The position numbers and the translations under genes are program-made. DNA of 53,569 bases from assembly GCF_002154505.1 (NCBI RefSeq), contig NZ_MUBM01000099.1, positions 496 through 54,064 of the forward strand, given 5' to 3'. Positions 1-7,885 of this stretch are shown one piece after another. Numbering within the stretch: the stretch's first letter is position 1; each line of letters opens with the position of its first letter. This DNA comes from Streptomyces carpinensis. Its GTDB lineage: Bacteria; Actinomycetota; Actinomycetes; Streptomycetales; Streptomycetaceae. The notes beneath the pieces are model-generated. The model made no database searches, was not told the DNA's origin, and saw only the letters and a list, made by a program, of their open reading frames with translations.

Positions 1-638
1 GCGAGCCGGGCCACGGCGGCCTGGGCCGCACCGACCGGCTCACCACTTGCGGGAACAACCGTTTCCTCAGCCGTCACCTGCGCGCCCACCGGAAGCACCG
101 CAGGGGCGGGCGCGGCCTGCGCCGTCTGCGCGGTCCAGGGAGCCGCGCCCTGCGGGACCGACTCCGGTGACTGCTGGACGTCGAGATACTCGGGCCCGAT
201 GGTGGGCGGACCGGGCTGCCGGACCGGGGCGCCCGCGGGGCCGCGATCGGCGAGGGAGCGCACCGGGCTCGCGGAGACGTCGGGGATCGGCGGACCGAGG
301 TGCAGCGGCCGCCGCGGGGGCGTCACCGCGGCGGGCATGACGGGCGGCGTGGCCGTGGGGTCGGGGTGCAGGACGCCGCCGAGGTCGACGGAGCCGCTGT
401 CCCGGCCGGACCTCTCGTGCGGGCCCGGCTCGTGGATGGCCTCGACGACCGGCTCCGGGGCGGGCGGGGGGACTTCGTTGCCCCACGCGCCCTGGGAGCC
501 CGGCAGCAGCAGGTCTTCGTCCTCGGCGGGAGACTCGGAGAGGTAGGTGTACGCGCCGTGCGCGGGGACGCCCGGCTGCTCCACCATGCCTGCGCTCTCC
601 GGCAGCCCCTCGCCCGGGACTTGGCCGGTGTCGGTCAT
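1..638 (-). CDS. N-terminal part of a Pro/Ala-rich protein, possibly the extension of CobT; cut by the left edge
   Basis: An open frame runs from an ATG at 638 (protein begins MTDTGQVPGEGLPESAG) to the left edge without a stop, giving about 212 codons with strong third-position GC. The visible part is low-complexity, rich in Pro, Ala, Gly and acidic residues, with no membrane segment or recognisable catalytic motif, so it is probably disordered. The next gene upstream is the cobalamin gene cobL in the same direction. From memory, Streptomyces nicotinate-nucleotide-dimethylbenzimidazole phosphoribosyltransferase (CobT) often carries a long N-terminal extension of this kind. The CobT assignment is inference, because the catalytic part lies outside the window. 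Confidence 0.6.
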   Translation of the reverse strand, partial: MTDTGQVPGEGLPESAGMVEQPGVPAHGAYTYLSESPAEDEDLLLPGSQGAWGNEVPPPAPEPVVEAIHEPGPHERSGRDSGSVDLGGVLHPDPTATPPVMPAAVTPPRRPLHLGPPIPDVSASPVRSLADRGPAGAPVRQPGPPTIGPEYLDVQQSPESVPQGAAPWTAQTAQAAPAPAVLPVGAQVTAEETVVPASGEPVGAAQAAVARL

Positions 639-1032
639 GCGTACCCCTCGCCCATCGGTTAGTGCTTCTACGACCAGCTCACCGGGAACGGCGCACCGAC
701 CGCCCCCCAGTGAAGAACGAGCGTCCCTGCCCAGCGGCACGAACGACCCGCCCGTAAAAGGCGACAAAGCCATTGAGTGGCATTGTCGCGGTCGTTCGGC
801 CGCGGCGACAGCGTGATCCGCCACGGTCCGCTGTGGACTGCGCCACGTTGCGCGTTTCCTGGTTCTGCCGTACCACACCCACCACAAAACGGGCGGGCTT
901 TCCGGACATTGACGAACGAAGCTCCGGGCCACCCAGTGCGGTACAACGATCGGCCAGCCTACCCCGCGCGGTACGACAACCCGATCACGGGGCGCGGTCC
1001 GGCAGGCCGGCCCGTCGCCCGGCCGCCGCCCC
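639..1032. other. intergenic region between cobL and the left-edge gene
   Basis: These 394 bases separate the cobL stop from the start of the edge gene. They hold several GC-rich inverted repeats, for example TGTCGC at about 785 pairing with GCGACA near 810, but no U-tract. I looked for a cobalamin riboswitch because cobalamin genes flank the region and could not identify a convincing B12-box core. The short ORFs here lack good codon bias. The region presumably carries the promoter of the left-edge gene. Confidence 0.4.
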
Positions 1033-2250
1033 TCAACGGGGCGCTTCGCGCCGCGGCAACTCCCCGCTGAGCAGGAACGCAACGCTCCGTTCCGTCTCCG
1101 TCCAGGCGCGGGTGTCGAGTTGGACGGACTGCAGCAGGGCGCACTCGACCTGGTAGCCGTGCTCGGTGAGGTCACGGCCGACGAGTTCGGCGGCGTCGCG
1201 GTTCGAGGCGTACGTGACGATGCGCTGCGGGCGCCGGTCGGCGACCGCGGAGACCACCGCGGGCCCCCCACCGCCGACACGGACGACGTCCGGTTCGGGC
1301 AGGTTCTCCAGGATGTGCGGCGCGGTGCCGTGCACCACTTGGAGCTGGACGCCGAAGCGGCGTGCGGCGGCCTCGGTGCGGGCGCAGGCCTCCAGGTCGC
1401 GGTCGACGGCGATGACGGCGGCGCCGCCGCGGGCGGCCTCGGTGGCGAAGGCCCCGCTGCCGCAGCCGATGTCCCAGACGAGGTCGCCGACGCGCGGTCC
1501 CAGACGGGCGAGTTGGGCGGCCCTCAGCAGATCCGTTTCTCCTTCGCCGAGCCGGCCGTCGTAGGACGCGGCGGGCTGGGTCCAGCCGCGGGGTCCCACG
1601 GCCGGGTCGCGGCCGGCGATCCACCCGCTGCCCTCTCCGGCCCCGGCCCGGCCGCCGATGACGATGACGACGTTCGGGTCGCGCCAGGTGTGGTCGGCGG
1701 CCTTGTCGGAGGTGACGACGGTGACCTGTTCGCGATCGGTGCCGAGTTCCTCGCAGATGACGAAGGTGCGGTGAACACCGTCGAGCAGCAGGCCCAGTTC
1801 CGCCGGTCCGGCACCGGGCGCGGTCAGTACGGCAACCTTGGTGTGGGCTCGGCATACATTCACCGCGCGTCGCAGGGTGCGCTTGTGTGCGACGACCACC
1901 TGCGCGTCGTCCCAGGGCATGCCCGCGCGCGCGAAGGCGGCGGCCACGGAGGAGACGGCGGGGACGACCTCGACCTCCAGGCCGAACTCCGGTGCGCGCA
2001 AGGTGCGCACCACCCCGAAGAAGGCCGGGTCGCCGTCGGCGAGCACCACGGCGGTGCCCCGGTGGGCTGCGATGCGGCGGGCGGCGAGGGCGACACTGCC
2101 GAGGCGGATGCGTTCGGCTGTGGGAGGGACCTCGGGCAGCGCCAGGTGGTGGGCCGCGCCCGCCACCAGGGTGGCGGCGCCGAGAGCGCCGCGCGCCGCC
2201 TCGGTCAGTGGCGAACCGTCCCAGCCGATCACCGTGACCCGGTCGGCCAT
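1033..2250 (-). CDS. cobL: precorrin-6Y C5,15-methyltransferase (decarboxylating), CbiE-CbiT fusion
   Basis: CobL methylates precorrin-6Y at C5 and C15 and decarboxylates the C12 acetate side chain, using SAM, in aerobic cobalamin synthesis. The 405-residue protein has an N-terminal tetrapyrrole methylase (CbiE) domain (about 1-200, opening RVTVIGWDGSPL, with GDPAFFG near residue 75). The C-terminal class I methyltransferase (CbiT) domain (about 230-395) has the SAM-binding motif VWDIGCGSGAFATEAA and the acidic IAVDRD strand. Length and order match fused CobL proteins. AGGAGA lies 9-10 bases before the ATG. It is cytoplasmic and transcribed towards the Pro-rich edge gene, which may also be a cobalamin gene. 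Confidence 0.93.
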   Translation of the reverse strand: MADRVTVIGWDGSPLTEAARGALGAATLVAGAAHHLALPEVPPTAERIRLGSVALAARRIAAHRGTAVVLADGDPAFFGVVRTLRAPEFGLEVEVVPAVSSVAAAFARAGMPWDDAQVVVAHKRTLRRAVNVCRAHTKVAVLTAPGAGPAELGLLLDGVHRTFVICEELGTDREQVTVVTSDKAADHTWRDPNVVIVIGGRAGAGEGSGWIAGRDPAVGPRGWTQPAASYDGRLGEGETDLLRAAQLARLGPRVGDLVWDIGCGSGAFATEAARGGAAVIAVDRDLEACARTEAAARRFGVQLQVVHGTAPHILENLPEPDVVRVGGGGPAVVSAVADRRPQRIVTYASNRDAAELVGRDLTEHGYQVECALLQSVQLDTRAWTETERSVAFLLSGELPRREAPR

Positions 2251-2401
2251 CGTCGTCAGTCTCCTGGGGGTCTTCTCAGGGTGTTGTGTGCGCAGGTCGT
2301 CAGGGAGCGGCCCGCAAGGCGGCCCCGTGAGAGTACCCCGGTTCGGCCGTGCGCCGGAGCGCGGGGCGGGGCGCGTCGCTGCGGTGCCCGCCGGAATGCG
2401 G

Positions 2402-3040
2402 TCAGTTCCAGTCGGCGAACGACGTGAATCCGTCGGTGTCGGCCAGGTGCTCGCCCACGCCCTCCAGGTCCTCGGGCAGCAGGCTCCAGACGATGAGGTC
2501 GGTGCGTACGTCGGTCCACTCGCCGTTCCCGTCCCTGGTACGGGCCATCCACGCGCCGCGCAGCACTCCCTCGCTGATGCAGCCGATCTTCTGGGCGACC
2601 TGCTGGGAGGCGGTGTTGTCGGCGGCGGTGCGCAGTTCCAGGCGCTCGAACCCGCGGTCCTGGAAGACCCACTGGGCGGTGGCCAGCGCGGCCTCGGAGG
2701 CGTAGCCCTCGCCGCGGGCCCAGGGGGCGACGACGTAGGCGATCTCGCTGGAGCGCACGCGCCAGTCGGTGTTGCGCAGGTGGACCGTGCCGACCAGACG
2801 CTGGGTGAGGAACTCGTCGACGGCGAAGACTATGCCGCGGCCCTCCGCGCGTTCGGCGGGGGCGAGCTCGGTGATCCAGGCACGGGCGTCGGCCTCGGTG
2901 TAGGGGTGGGGTACGGAGGTCCAGGCGGTGACCAGCTCGTCGTTCATCATCTCGGCGAAGGCCTCGATGTCCGACTCCTCGAAGGGGCGCAGTACCAACC
3001 GCTCCGTGCTGATGGAGACGTTGGGGAAGGTGCTCGTCAT
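2402..3040 (-). CDS. GNAT-family N-acetyltransferase (RimJ/RimL-like)
   Basis: The 212-residue cytoplasmic protein has the pattern of RimJ/RimL-type GCN5-related acetyltransferases: an opening TERLVLRPFEESD, a central strand IAYVVAPWARGEGYASEAA carrying the acetyl-CoA-binding loop, and a later RLELRTAADNTASQQVAQKIG segment. The substrate cannot be told from sequence. An upstream in-frame ATG at 3133 would add 31 residues, but the ATG at 3040 has GGAG a few bases before it and starts where family members start. It lies between metQ and cobL in the same direction, separated from metQ by a hairpin, so it is probably its own unit. Confidence 0.85.
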   Translation of the reverse strand: MTSTFPNVSISTERLVLRPFEESDIEAFAEMMNDELVTAWTSVPHPYTEADARAWITELAPAERAEGRGIVFAVDEFLTQRLVGTVHLRNTDWRVRSSEIAYVVAPWARGEGYASEAALATAQWVFQDRGFERLELRTAADNTASQQVAQKIGCISEGVLRGAWMARTRDGNGEWTDVRTDLIVWSLLPEDLEGVGEHLADTDGFTSFADWN

Positions 3041-3124
3041 GCGCCGCTCCGTAACCTTCGGTGTACCTTCAGGGCCTGCTGAACTGCCCAGCATGCAGCA
3101 TGGAAGCACTGAACCGCACCACTG

Positions 3125-3155
3125 GGGGTCCACCCCCGGTGAGGGAGTGGACCCC
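3125..3155 (-). terminator. hairpin downstream of metQ
   Basis: GGGGTCCAC at 3125-3133 pairs with GTGGACCCC at 3147-3155 across a 13-base loop. It lies about 30 bases beyond the metQ stop. There is no U-tract, as is usual in Streptomyces. It probably ends the metNIQ transcript. Confidence 0.6.
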
Positions 3156-3187
3156 GTGCCGGGCGCCGGGCGGTGGCGGTGTGCCGG

Positions 3188-4024
3188 TCAGAACGCCGGG
3201 ACGACCGCGCCGTCGTACTTGTCCTCGATGAACTTCTTCACCTCGGGCGAGGTGAGCAGCTTGGCGAGCTTCTTCACGCGCGGGTCGTTCTCGTTGCCCT
3301 TCTTCACGGCGAGGAAGTTGGCGTACGGGTTGTTCTTGGCCGACTCGGCGGCGAGCGCGTCCTTGGCCGGGCTGAGCTTGGCCTCCAGGGCGTAGTTGCC
3401 GTTGATCACCGCGGCGTCGACGTCACCGAGGGAGCGCGGCAGCTGGGCCGCCTCCAGCTCCTTGAACTTGAGACCCTTGGGGTTGTCGGTGACGTCCTTG
3501 GGGGTCGCGTCGTATCCGGCGCCCGCCTTCAGCTTGATGACGCCGTTGGCCTCCAGCAGCTTCAGGGCGCGGGCCTCGTTGGTGGTGTCGTTGGGGAGGG
3601 CGACGGTGGCGCCCTTCTTGAGGTCCGCGAGCTTCTTGACGCTCTGGGAGTAGACGCCGAGCGGCTCCAGGTGCACGGTGCCGCCGGGGACCGGCACGAT
3701 GTCGGTGCCGTTCTTCTTGTTGAAGTCGTCCAGGTACGGCTTGTGCTGGAAGTAGTTGGCGTCGACCTGGCCCTGCTGGACGGCCGTGTTCGGGGTCACG
3801 TAGTCGGTGAACTCCTTGACCTCCAGCTTGAGGCCGGCCTTCTGCGCCAGGTGGTCCTTCACGTAGGTGAGGATCTCGCCCTGCGGGGTGGGGGTGGCGG
3901 CGACCGTCAGCGCGGCGTTCGGGTCGGCCTTGCCGGAGTCCGAGCCGGAGCCGCAGGCGGAGAGCCCGAAGGTGAGGGCTCCGGCGGCCAGGACGGCGGT
4001 GGTGATCTTGGCGGTGTTACGCAC
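3188..4024 (-). CDS. metQ: methionine ABC transporter substrate-binding lipoprotein
   Basis: This is a binding lipoprotein of the MetQ/NlpA family (278 residues) that captures methionine outside the membrane and delivers it to MetI/MetN. A lipoprotein signal peptide is visible: charged MRNTAKITT, a hydrophobic stretch, then lipobox LSAC near residue 24 followed by GSGSDSGK. The mature protein has family signatures such as ILTYVKDHLAQKAGLKLEVKEFTDYVTPN and QHKPYLDDFN. It is the third gene after metN and metI, with a gap of about 116 bases, which matches MetNIQ operons. The family also includes transporters for other small amino acids, so methionine is the most likely but not the only possible ligand. 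Confidence 0.9.
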   Translation of the reverse strand: MRNTAKITTAVLAAGALTFGLSACGSGSDSGKADPNAALTVAATPTPQGEILTYVKDHLAQKAGLKLEVKEFTDYVTPNTAVQQGQVDANYFQHKPYLDDFNKKNGTDIVPVPGGTVHLEPLGVYSQSVKKLADLKKGATVALPNDTTNEARALKLLEANGVIKLKAGAGYDATPKDVTDNPKGLKFKELEAAQLPRSLGDVDAAVINGNYALEAKLSPAKDALAAESAKNNPYANFLAVKKGNENDPRVKKLAKLLTSPEVKKFIEDKYDGAVVPAF

Positions 4025-4140
4025 GAAAAGTGCCTTTCCTAGGGTGGTGCGACCCCGTCTTGGGTGAACGGGGAGTCTCGAAGGGGGGCCTCGGACGCGT
4101 CACAAGCGGCGTCGGACGCGCATCGGAGGGCAGCGGGGTC

Positions 4141-4878
4141 TCAGGCGACCTTGCCGACTTCGGCCGCCGCGGGCTCCTTGCTCTTCAGCAGTCGCAGCCT
4201 GGGCGCCGGGCCGGAGCGGCCGCCGCGCCGGTGCAGGGAGCGGGCGGCCAGGTCGCCGGCGAACTGGATGAGGGAGATGACCACGGCGAGGATCGCCACG
4301 GTGATCCACATCAGCTGGGTCTCGAAGCGCTGGTAGCCGTAGCGGATGGCGATGTCGCCGAGTCCGCCCGCGCCGACCGTGCCGGCCATCGCGGAGTAGC
4401 CGATGAGGGCGACGACCGTGGTCGTGGTGGAGGAGATCAGCGAGGGCAGGGACTCCGGGACGAGGACCTTGCGCACGACCGTCCAGGTGTTGCCGCCCAT
4501 CGCCTGGACGGCCTCGACGAGCCCACCGTCCACTTCGCGGACGGCCGTCTCGACCAGGCGCGCGAAGAACGGGATGGCGCCGACGGCCAGCGGCACGATG
4601 GCGGCCTCGCGGCCGATGGTGGTGCCCGTGACCCAGCGGGTGAAGCTCATCAGGGCGACCATGAGGATGATGAACGGCATCGAGCGGGCGATGTTCACCA
4701 CCTGCCCGAGCACCTTGTTGGCGACGACGTTCTGCAGCAGGCCGCCCCGGTCGGTGAGGACCAGCAGGACGCCGAGCGGGAGGCCGCCGACGACGGCGAT
4801 GAGCGTGGACCAGCCGACCATGTAGAGGGTGTCCCAACACGCCTGGGACAGCAGGGGCTGCATCTCGGACCAGGTCAC
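4141..4878 (-). CDS. metI: methionine ABC transporter permease
   Basis: The 245-residue integral membrane permease of the MetI family has about five membrane helices. It carries the permease-ATPase contact loop in EAVQAMGGNTWTVVRKVLVPESLPSLI, with the conserved EA...G followed by the VLVPES tail seen in MetI. The GTG start at 4878 overlaps the metN stop in GTGA, so the two genes are translationally coupled. A longer in-frame ORF upstream is only the shadow of metN. The basic C-terminal tail (RGGRSGPAPRLRLLKSKEP) should be cytoplasmic. Confidence 0.92.
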   Translation of the reverse strand: MTWSEMQPLLSQACWDTLYMVGWSTLIAVVGGLPLGVLLVLTDRGGLLQNVVANKVLGQVVNIARSMPFIILMVALMSFTRWVTGTTIGREAAIVPLAVGAIPFFARLVETAVREVDGGLVEAVQAMGGNTWTVVRKVLVPESLPSLISSTTTTVVALIGYSAMAGTVGAGGLGDIAIRYGYQRFETQLMWITVAILAVVISLIQFAGDLAARSLHRRGGRSGPAPRLRLLKSKEPAAAEVGKVA

Positions 4879-5918
4879 TGGGCACCTTCCTTCACCAGCA
4901 GGGTCTCCGGCGCCGTGTGGTCCACGACGTCGATCTGAAGGCCCTGCTCGCGCAGGAAGCCGATCGGCACGACGTTGTCCTCGTAGCGGCCGGGCAGTTC
5001 GATGCGCATCCGGCCGACCTGGAGGCCGCCGACGGTGTCGATGGCGGCGCCGAGGATCGATATGTCGATGTTGTAGGTACGGGCCAGCTGCGAGATGACG
5101 GGCTGCGTGGCGGCCTCGCCGTGGAAGGTGACGTCCACGACCGTCCGGTCCTCGCCGGAGGCGGCGCCGTCGACCGGGAAGAGCGCGGCGGCCAGCTGGG
5201 AGCCGGGGGTCGCGAGCAGCTCGCTCACCGTGCCGGACTCCACGACGCGGCCCTGCTCCATGAGTGCCGCCGAGTCGCAGATCGACTTCACGACGTCCAT
5301 CTCGTGCGTGATGAGCAGGACGGTCAGGCCGAGCTGCCGGTTGAGGTCGCGCAGCAGCTGGAGGATGGAGCGGGTGGTCTCCGGGTCGAGGGCGCTGGTG
5401 GCCTCGTCGGAGAGCAGCACCTTGGGGTCGCCGGCCAGGGCGCGGGCGATGCCGACACGCTGCTTCTGGCCGCCGGAGAGCTGGGCGGGGTAGGCGCCCG
5501 CCTTGTCGGCGAGGCCGACGAGGTCGAGCAGTTCGAGCGCCCTGCGGGAACGTTCCTTCCCCGACTTGCCGAGGATCTCCAGGGGCAGCTCGACGTTGTC
5601 CCGCACGGTGCGCGAGGACAGCAGGTTGAAGTGCTGGAAGACCATGCCGATCCGGCTGCGCGCCTGGCGCAGCTCCCGGCCGGCGCGCGGCCCGCGGCCG
5701 GCGAGGGCGGTGAGGTCCTGTCCGGCGACGGTGACCGTGCCGGAGGTGGGGCGCTCCAGCAGGTTGATGCAGCGGATGAGCGAGGACTTGCCGGCGCCGG
5801 ACTGGCCGATGACGCCGTACACCTCGCCTTCGCGGACGTGCAGGTCGACGCCGTCGAGGGCGGTGACCTCGCGGCCGCGCGAGCGGTAGACCTTGGTGAG
5901 GCCCGATGTGGTGATCAC
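4875..5918 (-). CDS. metN: methionine ABC transporter ATP-binding protein
   Basis: The 347-residue ATPase powers methionine import. Visible parts are Walker A GQSGAGKSS, the Q-loop region VFQHFNLL, signature LSGGQKQRVGIARAL, Walker B VLLSDEATSALD and switch histidine LLITHEMD. A C-terminal NIL domain (about 265-345, ..ILGAAIDTVGGLQVGRMRIELPG..) in MetN binds methionine and trans-inhibits transport. I chose the GTG at 5918 (protein VITTSGLTKVYRS) because GACGGAA precedes it and family members start there; a GTG at 5933 is the alternative. It is the first gene of metN-metI-metQ and lies about 220 bases downstream of a Met/Cys leader peptide. Confidence 0.92.
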   Translation of the reverse strand: MITTSGLTKVYRSRGREVTALDGVDLHVREGEVYGVIGQSGAGKSSLIRCINLLERPTSGTVTVAGQDLTALAGRGPRAGRELRQARSRIGMVFQHFNLLSSRTVRDNVELPLEILGKSGKERSRRALELLDLVGLADKAGAYPAQLSGGQKQRVGIARALAGDPKVLLSDEATSALDPETTRSILQLLRDLNRQLGLTVLLITHEMDVVKSICDSAALMEQGRVVESGTVSELLATPGSQLAAALFPVDGAASGEDRTVVDVTFHGEAATQPVISQLARTYNIDISILGAAIDTVGGLQVGRMRIELPGRYEDNVVPIGFLREQGLQIDVVDHTAPETLLVKEGAQ

Positions 5919-5983
5919 GTGGGTTTCCGTCACTGTCGAGTGCGCGGGCGTGGGTGTGCCCGGACACGGGTGCATGCGGTCGG

Positions 5984-6017
5984 GAACGCGGCAGCGTTCT
6001 CGCGGTCGCGAGGGAAC
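5984..6017 (-). promoter_or_regulatory. two overlapping, mutually exclusive hairpins in the metN leader
   Basis: On the transcribed (minus) strand, GTTCCCTCGCG pairs with CGCGAGAAC (5996-6017), while GAACGC pairs with GCGTTC (5984-5999). The two stems share bases 5996-5999, so only one can form. They lie 66 bases before the metN start and about 120 bases after the leader-peptide stop. This looks like an attenuator, but no U-tract follows and GC-rich leaders form hairpins by chance, so the regulatory role is inferred. Confidence 0.4.
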
Positions 6018-6136
6018 CGGGGAGAACATGTGCGCGGGGCGGTGCTCAGCCGCGTGCGCCGGGCACGCCGGACGTACGGGCGGACATGAGCGGGCACTCG
6101 CTTCGGGGCGCGAGGCTCAGATGGTGCGGGGGCCCT

Positions 6137-6190
6137 CTAGAAGGCGCACATTCGACGCTCGGGACACATACAACGAGCACCGGGCGTCAT
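6137..6190 (-). CDS. putative Met/Cys-rich leader peptide upstream of metNIQ
   Basis: A 17-codon ORF, MTPGARCMCPERRMCAF, starts at an ATG at 6190 that has GGAG five bases before it and ends in TAG. Five of its 17 residues are Cys or Met, clustered at the C-terminal end (CMC and MC) next to a pair of arginines. The same frame extends upstream to an ATG at 6232 (31 codons), but the ribosome-binding site favours the short form. Short Cys-rich leader peptides are known before Streptomyces sulfur-assimilation genes. Its position 219 bases before metN, with alternative hairpins between them, suggests translation-dependent sensing of Met/Cys supply. Confidence 0.6.
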   Translation of the reverse strand: MTPGARCMCPERRMCAF

Positions 6191-6232
6191 GGTCGCTCCG
6201 GTCGCAGGGATGCGGTCGCTCGTCGTGGTCAT

Positions 6233-6575
6233 GCGGCCAGTAAACCAGACCGACGGTGCTGACACGGCATCGCTGTCCGCATGCTGGACGCTCGTGGACG
6301 GCCCTCCCGTCGCGCTCGGCGGCCCCGTCGCACCGGTCGGCGGCCTCGCCGTCCCCGGCTGCGGCCTCGTCCACGCTGTCGGCGATCGGTACGGCCGGGC
6401 CCCGGCGGGCCGTTCGCCGCCGGGGAGCCGGGGAGGTCATGGGCCCGCCCAGTTGTGGCCGATGCCACGGCGCCGGGCCGCTCTCGGGACAGGCGGGCCG
6501 CTGCGCCCGGGCCGGGCAGGAGGCTGCCGCCGGGGCGGGCGCGGAGGGGTGTTTGCTCCGTAATAAGGTCACTGC
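6233..6575. other. intergenic region between the divergent metN leader and a small membrane protein
   Basis: This region is non-coding as far as I can tell. A minus-strand frame reading from about 6440 towards 6117 has partly plausible third-position GC but no recognisable family, and it overlaps the leader peptide. At the right end, TAATAA (6561-6566) lies nine bases before the ATG at 6576 and could be a -10 element giving a nearly leaderless transcript. I saw no riboswitch core. Confidence 0.4.
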
Positions 6576-6935
6576 ATGCTTGATGCCCTGACGCTGGTGA
6601 CCGGCGTCGCCGCGTTGCTGCTCGCCGCCTGGTGCGGCTGGGCGGCCCATCGTGACCAGCCGACGAAGGACTGGCACTTCATCGGGATGGCCGTGGTCTC
6701 GCTGCTGGCCCTGATCCAGCTGGTGATCGGGATCGTGGCACTGGCGCGGGGCGAGAAGCCGGACCAGGGGACGACGATCTTCGTGGCGTATCTGCTGGGC
6801 GCCTTCGCCTGCGTCCCCGCGGCGGGGGTCATGTCGCTGGCCGAGCGCACGCGCTGGGGCTCGGTGACGGTCGCGGCCGGCGGTGTCGTGCTCGCCGTCC
6901 TCGAAGTGCGGCTCTACGACATCTGGGGAGGGTGA
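6576..6935 (+). CDS. small integral membrane protein of unknown function
   Basis: The 119-residue protein has four predicted membrane helices (about 3-22, 35-58, 67-85 and 92-112) with short loops. A conserved-looking KDWHFIGM segment precedes helix 2. I do not recognise a catalytic motif. It is followed after one base by a second small membrane protein in the same direction, so the two are almost certainly co-transcribed and may act together. No Shine-Dalgarno sequence is visible before the ATG; a TAATAA -10-like element nine bases upstream suggests a leaderless mRNA. Confidence 0.7.
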   Translation: MLDALTLVTGVAALLLAAWCGWAAHRDQPTKDWHFIGMAVVSLLALIQLVIGIVALARGEKPDQGTTIFVAYLLGAFACVPAAGVMSLAERTRWGSVTVAAGGVVLAVLEVRLYDIWGG

Positions 6936-6936
6936 G

Positions 6937-7353
6937 ATGGCCACCGCGGAACAGAAGCCCGAGCGGCTCATCAGCGGGCCGGGCATGCTGCTCGTCTGGT
7001 TCTACGGCGTGATGGTCGTCGGCGCGGTGTCCCGCTCCGTCTACCAGATCGCGACCGACTTCGACCGGGCGCCGCTCGCCTACTCGCTGTCCGCCGCGGC
7101 GGGCGTCGTCTACGGCTTCATCACGTACTCGCTGGTGCGCGGCGGGGAGACGGCCCGCAGGGCGGCGCTGGTGTGCTGCGCCGCCGAGCTCGTGGGTGTG
7201 CTGACGGTCGGCACCTGGACGCTCGTCGAGCCGTCCGCGTTCCCCGACGCGACCGTCTGGTCCGACTACGGCATGGGCTACGTCTTCATTCCGGTGCTGC
7301 TGCCGCTGTCCGCCATGTACTGGCTGCGCAGGTCCCGCGCCGTCACGCGGTAG
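6937..7353 (+). CDS. small integral membrane protein of unknown function
   Basis: The 138-residue protein has about four membrane helices (17-35, 48-66, 77-98 and 108-128), a polar N-terminus (MATAEQKPERLISGPG) and a basic C-terminus (LRRSRAVTR). The ATG follows the previous stop by one base, within GGTGAGATGG, so translation is coupled. The 3' end overlaps the convergent acetyltransferase gene by 11 bases. The function is unknown. The pair resembles conserved actinomycete membrane proteins that have no assigned role. Confidence 0.75.
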   Translation: MATAEQKPERLISGPGMLLVWFYGVMVVGAVSRSVYQIATDFDRAPLAYSLSAAAGVVYGFITYSLVRGGETARRAALVCCAAELVGVLTVGTWTLVEPSAFPDATVWSDYGMGYVFIPVLLPLSAMYWLRRSRAVTR

Positions 7354-7840
7354 CGGCGTACGTCCCGGCCGGCTTCTCCAGGACGATCATCGGTACGCCG
7401 TCGGCACCCTCGGAGGTGCCCACCGGCTGGTAGCCCACGCGCCGGTACAGGCGCAGGTTGCCCTCGCTGCGGTGGCCGGTGTGCAGGCGGAACCTGGTGG
7501 CGCCGCGCTCCTCGGCCAGCGCCGCCTCGGCCGCGCGCAGCAGCCGGGCGCCGATGCCGTGGCCCTGCAGCCGGGGATGGACGCACAGCCTGGCGATCGA
7601 GGCGGCACCGTCCTCGGTGATGTGGCCGCGCACCGAGCCGACCACCTCGTCACCGAGCCGGGCCACGAAGACACAGTCCCCGGCGACTTCACTGCGGACC
7701 GAGTCCAGGCTCTGGACCAGCGGGTCGATGCGGTAGTTGCCGTACAGCGCCGCCTCGCTCTGGAAGCACAGGTACTGCAGCTTGAAGATCTGCTCCGCGT
7801 CCTGCTCGGTCGCCGCAGAGATGGTCACGCTCATGCCCAT
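7343..7840 (-). CDS. GNAT-family N-acetyltransferase
   Basis: The 165-residue cytoplasmic acetyltransferase has a clear acetyl-CoA site: ARLCVHPRLQGHGIGARLLRAAEAAL (R/Q-x-x-G-x-G/A motif near residues 95-105) and a later RLHTGHRSEGNLRLYRRVGY segment with the C-terminal tyrosine typical of the fold. The ATG at 7840 is preferred because GGGAGG lies about seven bases upstream; an ATG at 7861 lacks this. The substrate is unknown. The stop overlaps the end of the convergent membrane-protein gene by 11 bases. It lies 45 bases after the sigma-like gene and may be in the same transcript. Confidence 0.87.
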   Translation of the reverse strand: MGMSVTISAATEQDAEQIFKLQYLCFQSEAALYGNYRIDPLVQSLDSVRSEVAGDCVFVARLGDEVVGSVRGHITEDGAASIARLCVHPRLQGHGIGARLLRAAEAALAEERGATRFRLHTGHRSEGNLRLYRRVGYQPVGTSEGADGVPMIVLEKPAGTYAATA

Positions 7841-7885
7841 GTGCGCACGCCTCCCGCTCACCTGATCACCGGTCGTCCCCCACTC

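Noticed and set aside
639..1032. Possible cobalamin riboswitch between cobL and the left-edge gene
   Set aside because: Several GC-rich stems are present but I could not find the conserved B12-box core or the expected junction, so I do not call it.
5919..6240. Possible SAM riboswitch (SAM-I or SAM-IV) before metN
   Set aside because: No conserved SAM-aptamer core was visible. The Met/Cys leader ORF and competing stems explain the region better.
6117..6986. 289-codon minus-strand ORF spanning the metN leader and the small membrane gene
   Set aside because: It is antisense to the well-biased membrane gene at 6576-6935, resembles no family, and overlaps the leader peptide. Treated as a shadow.
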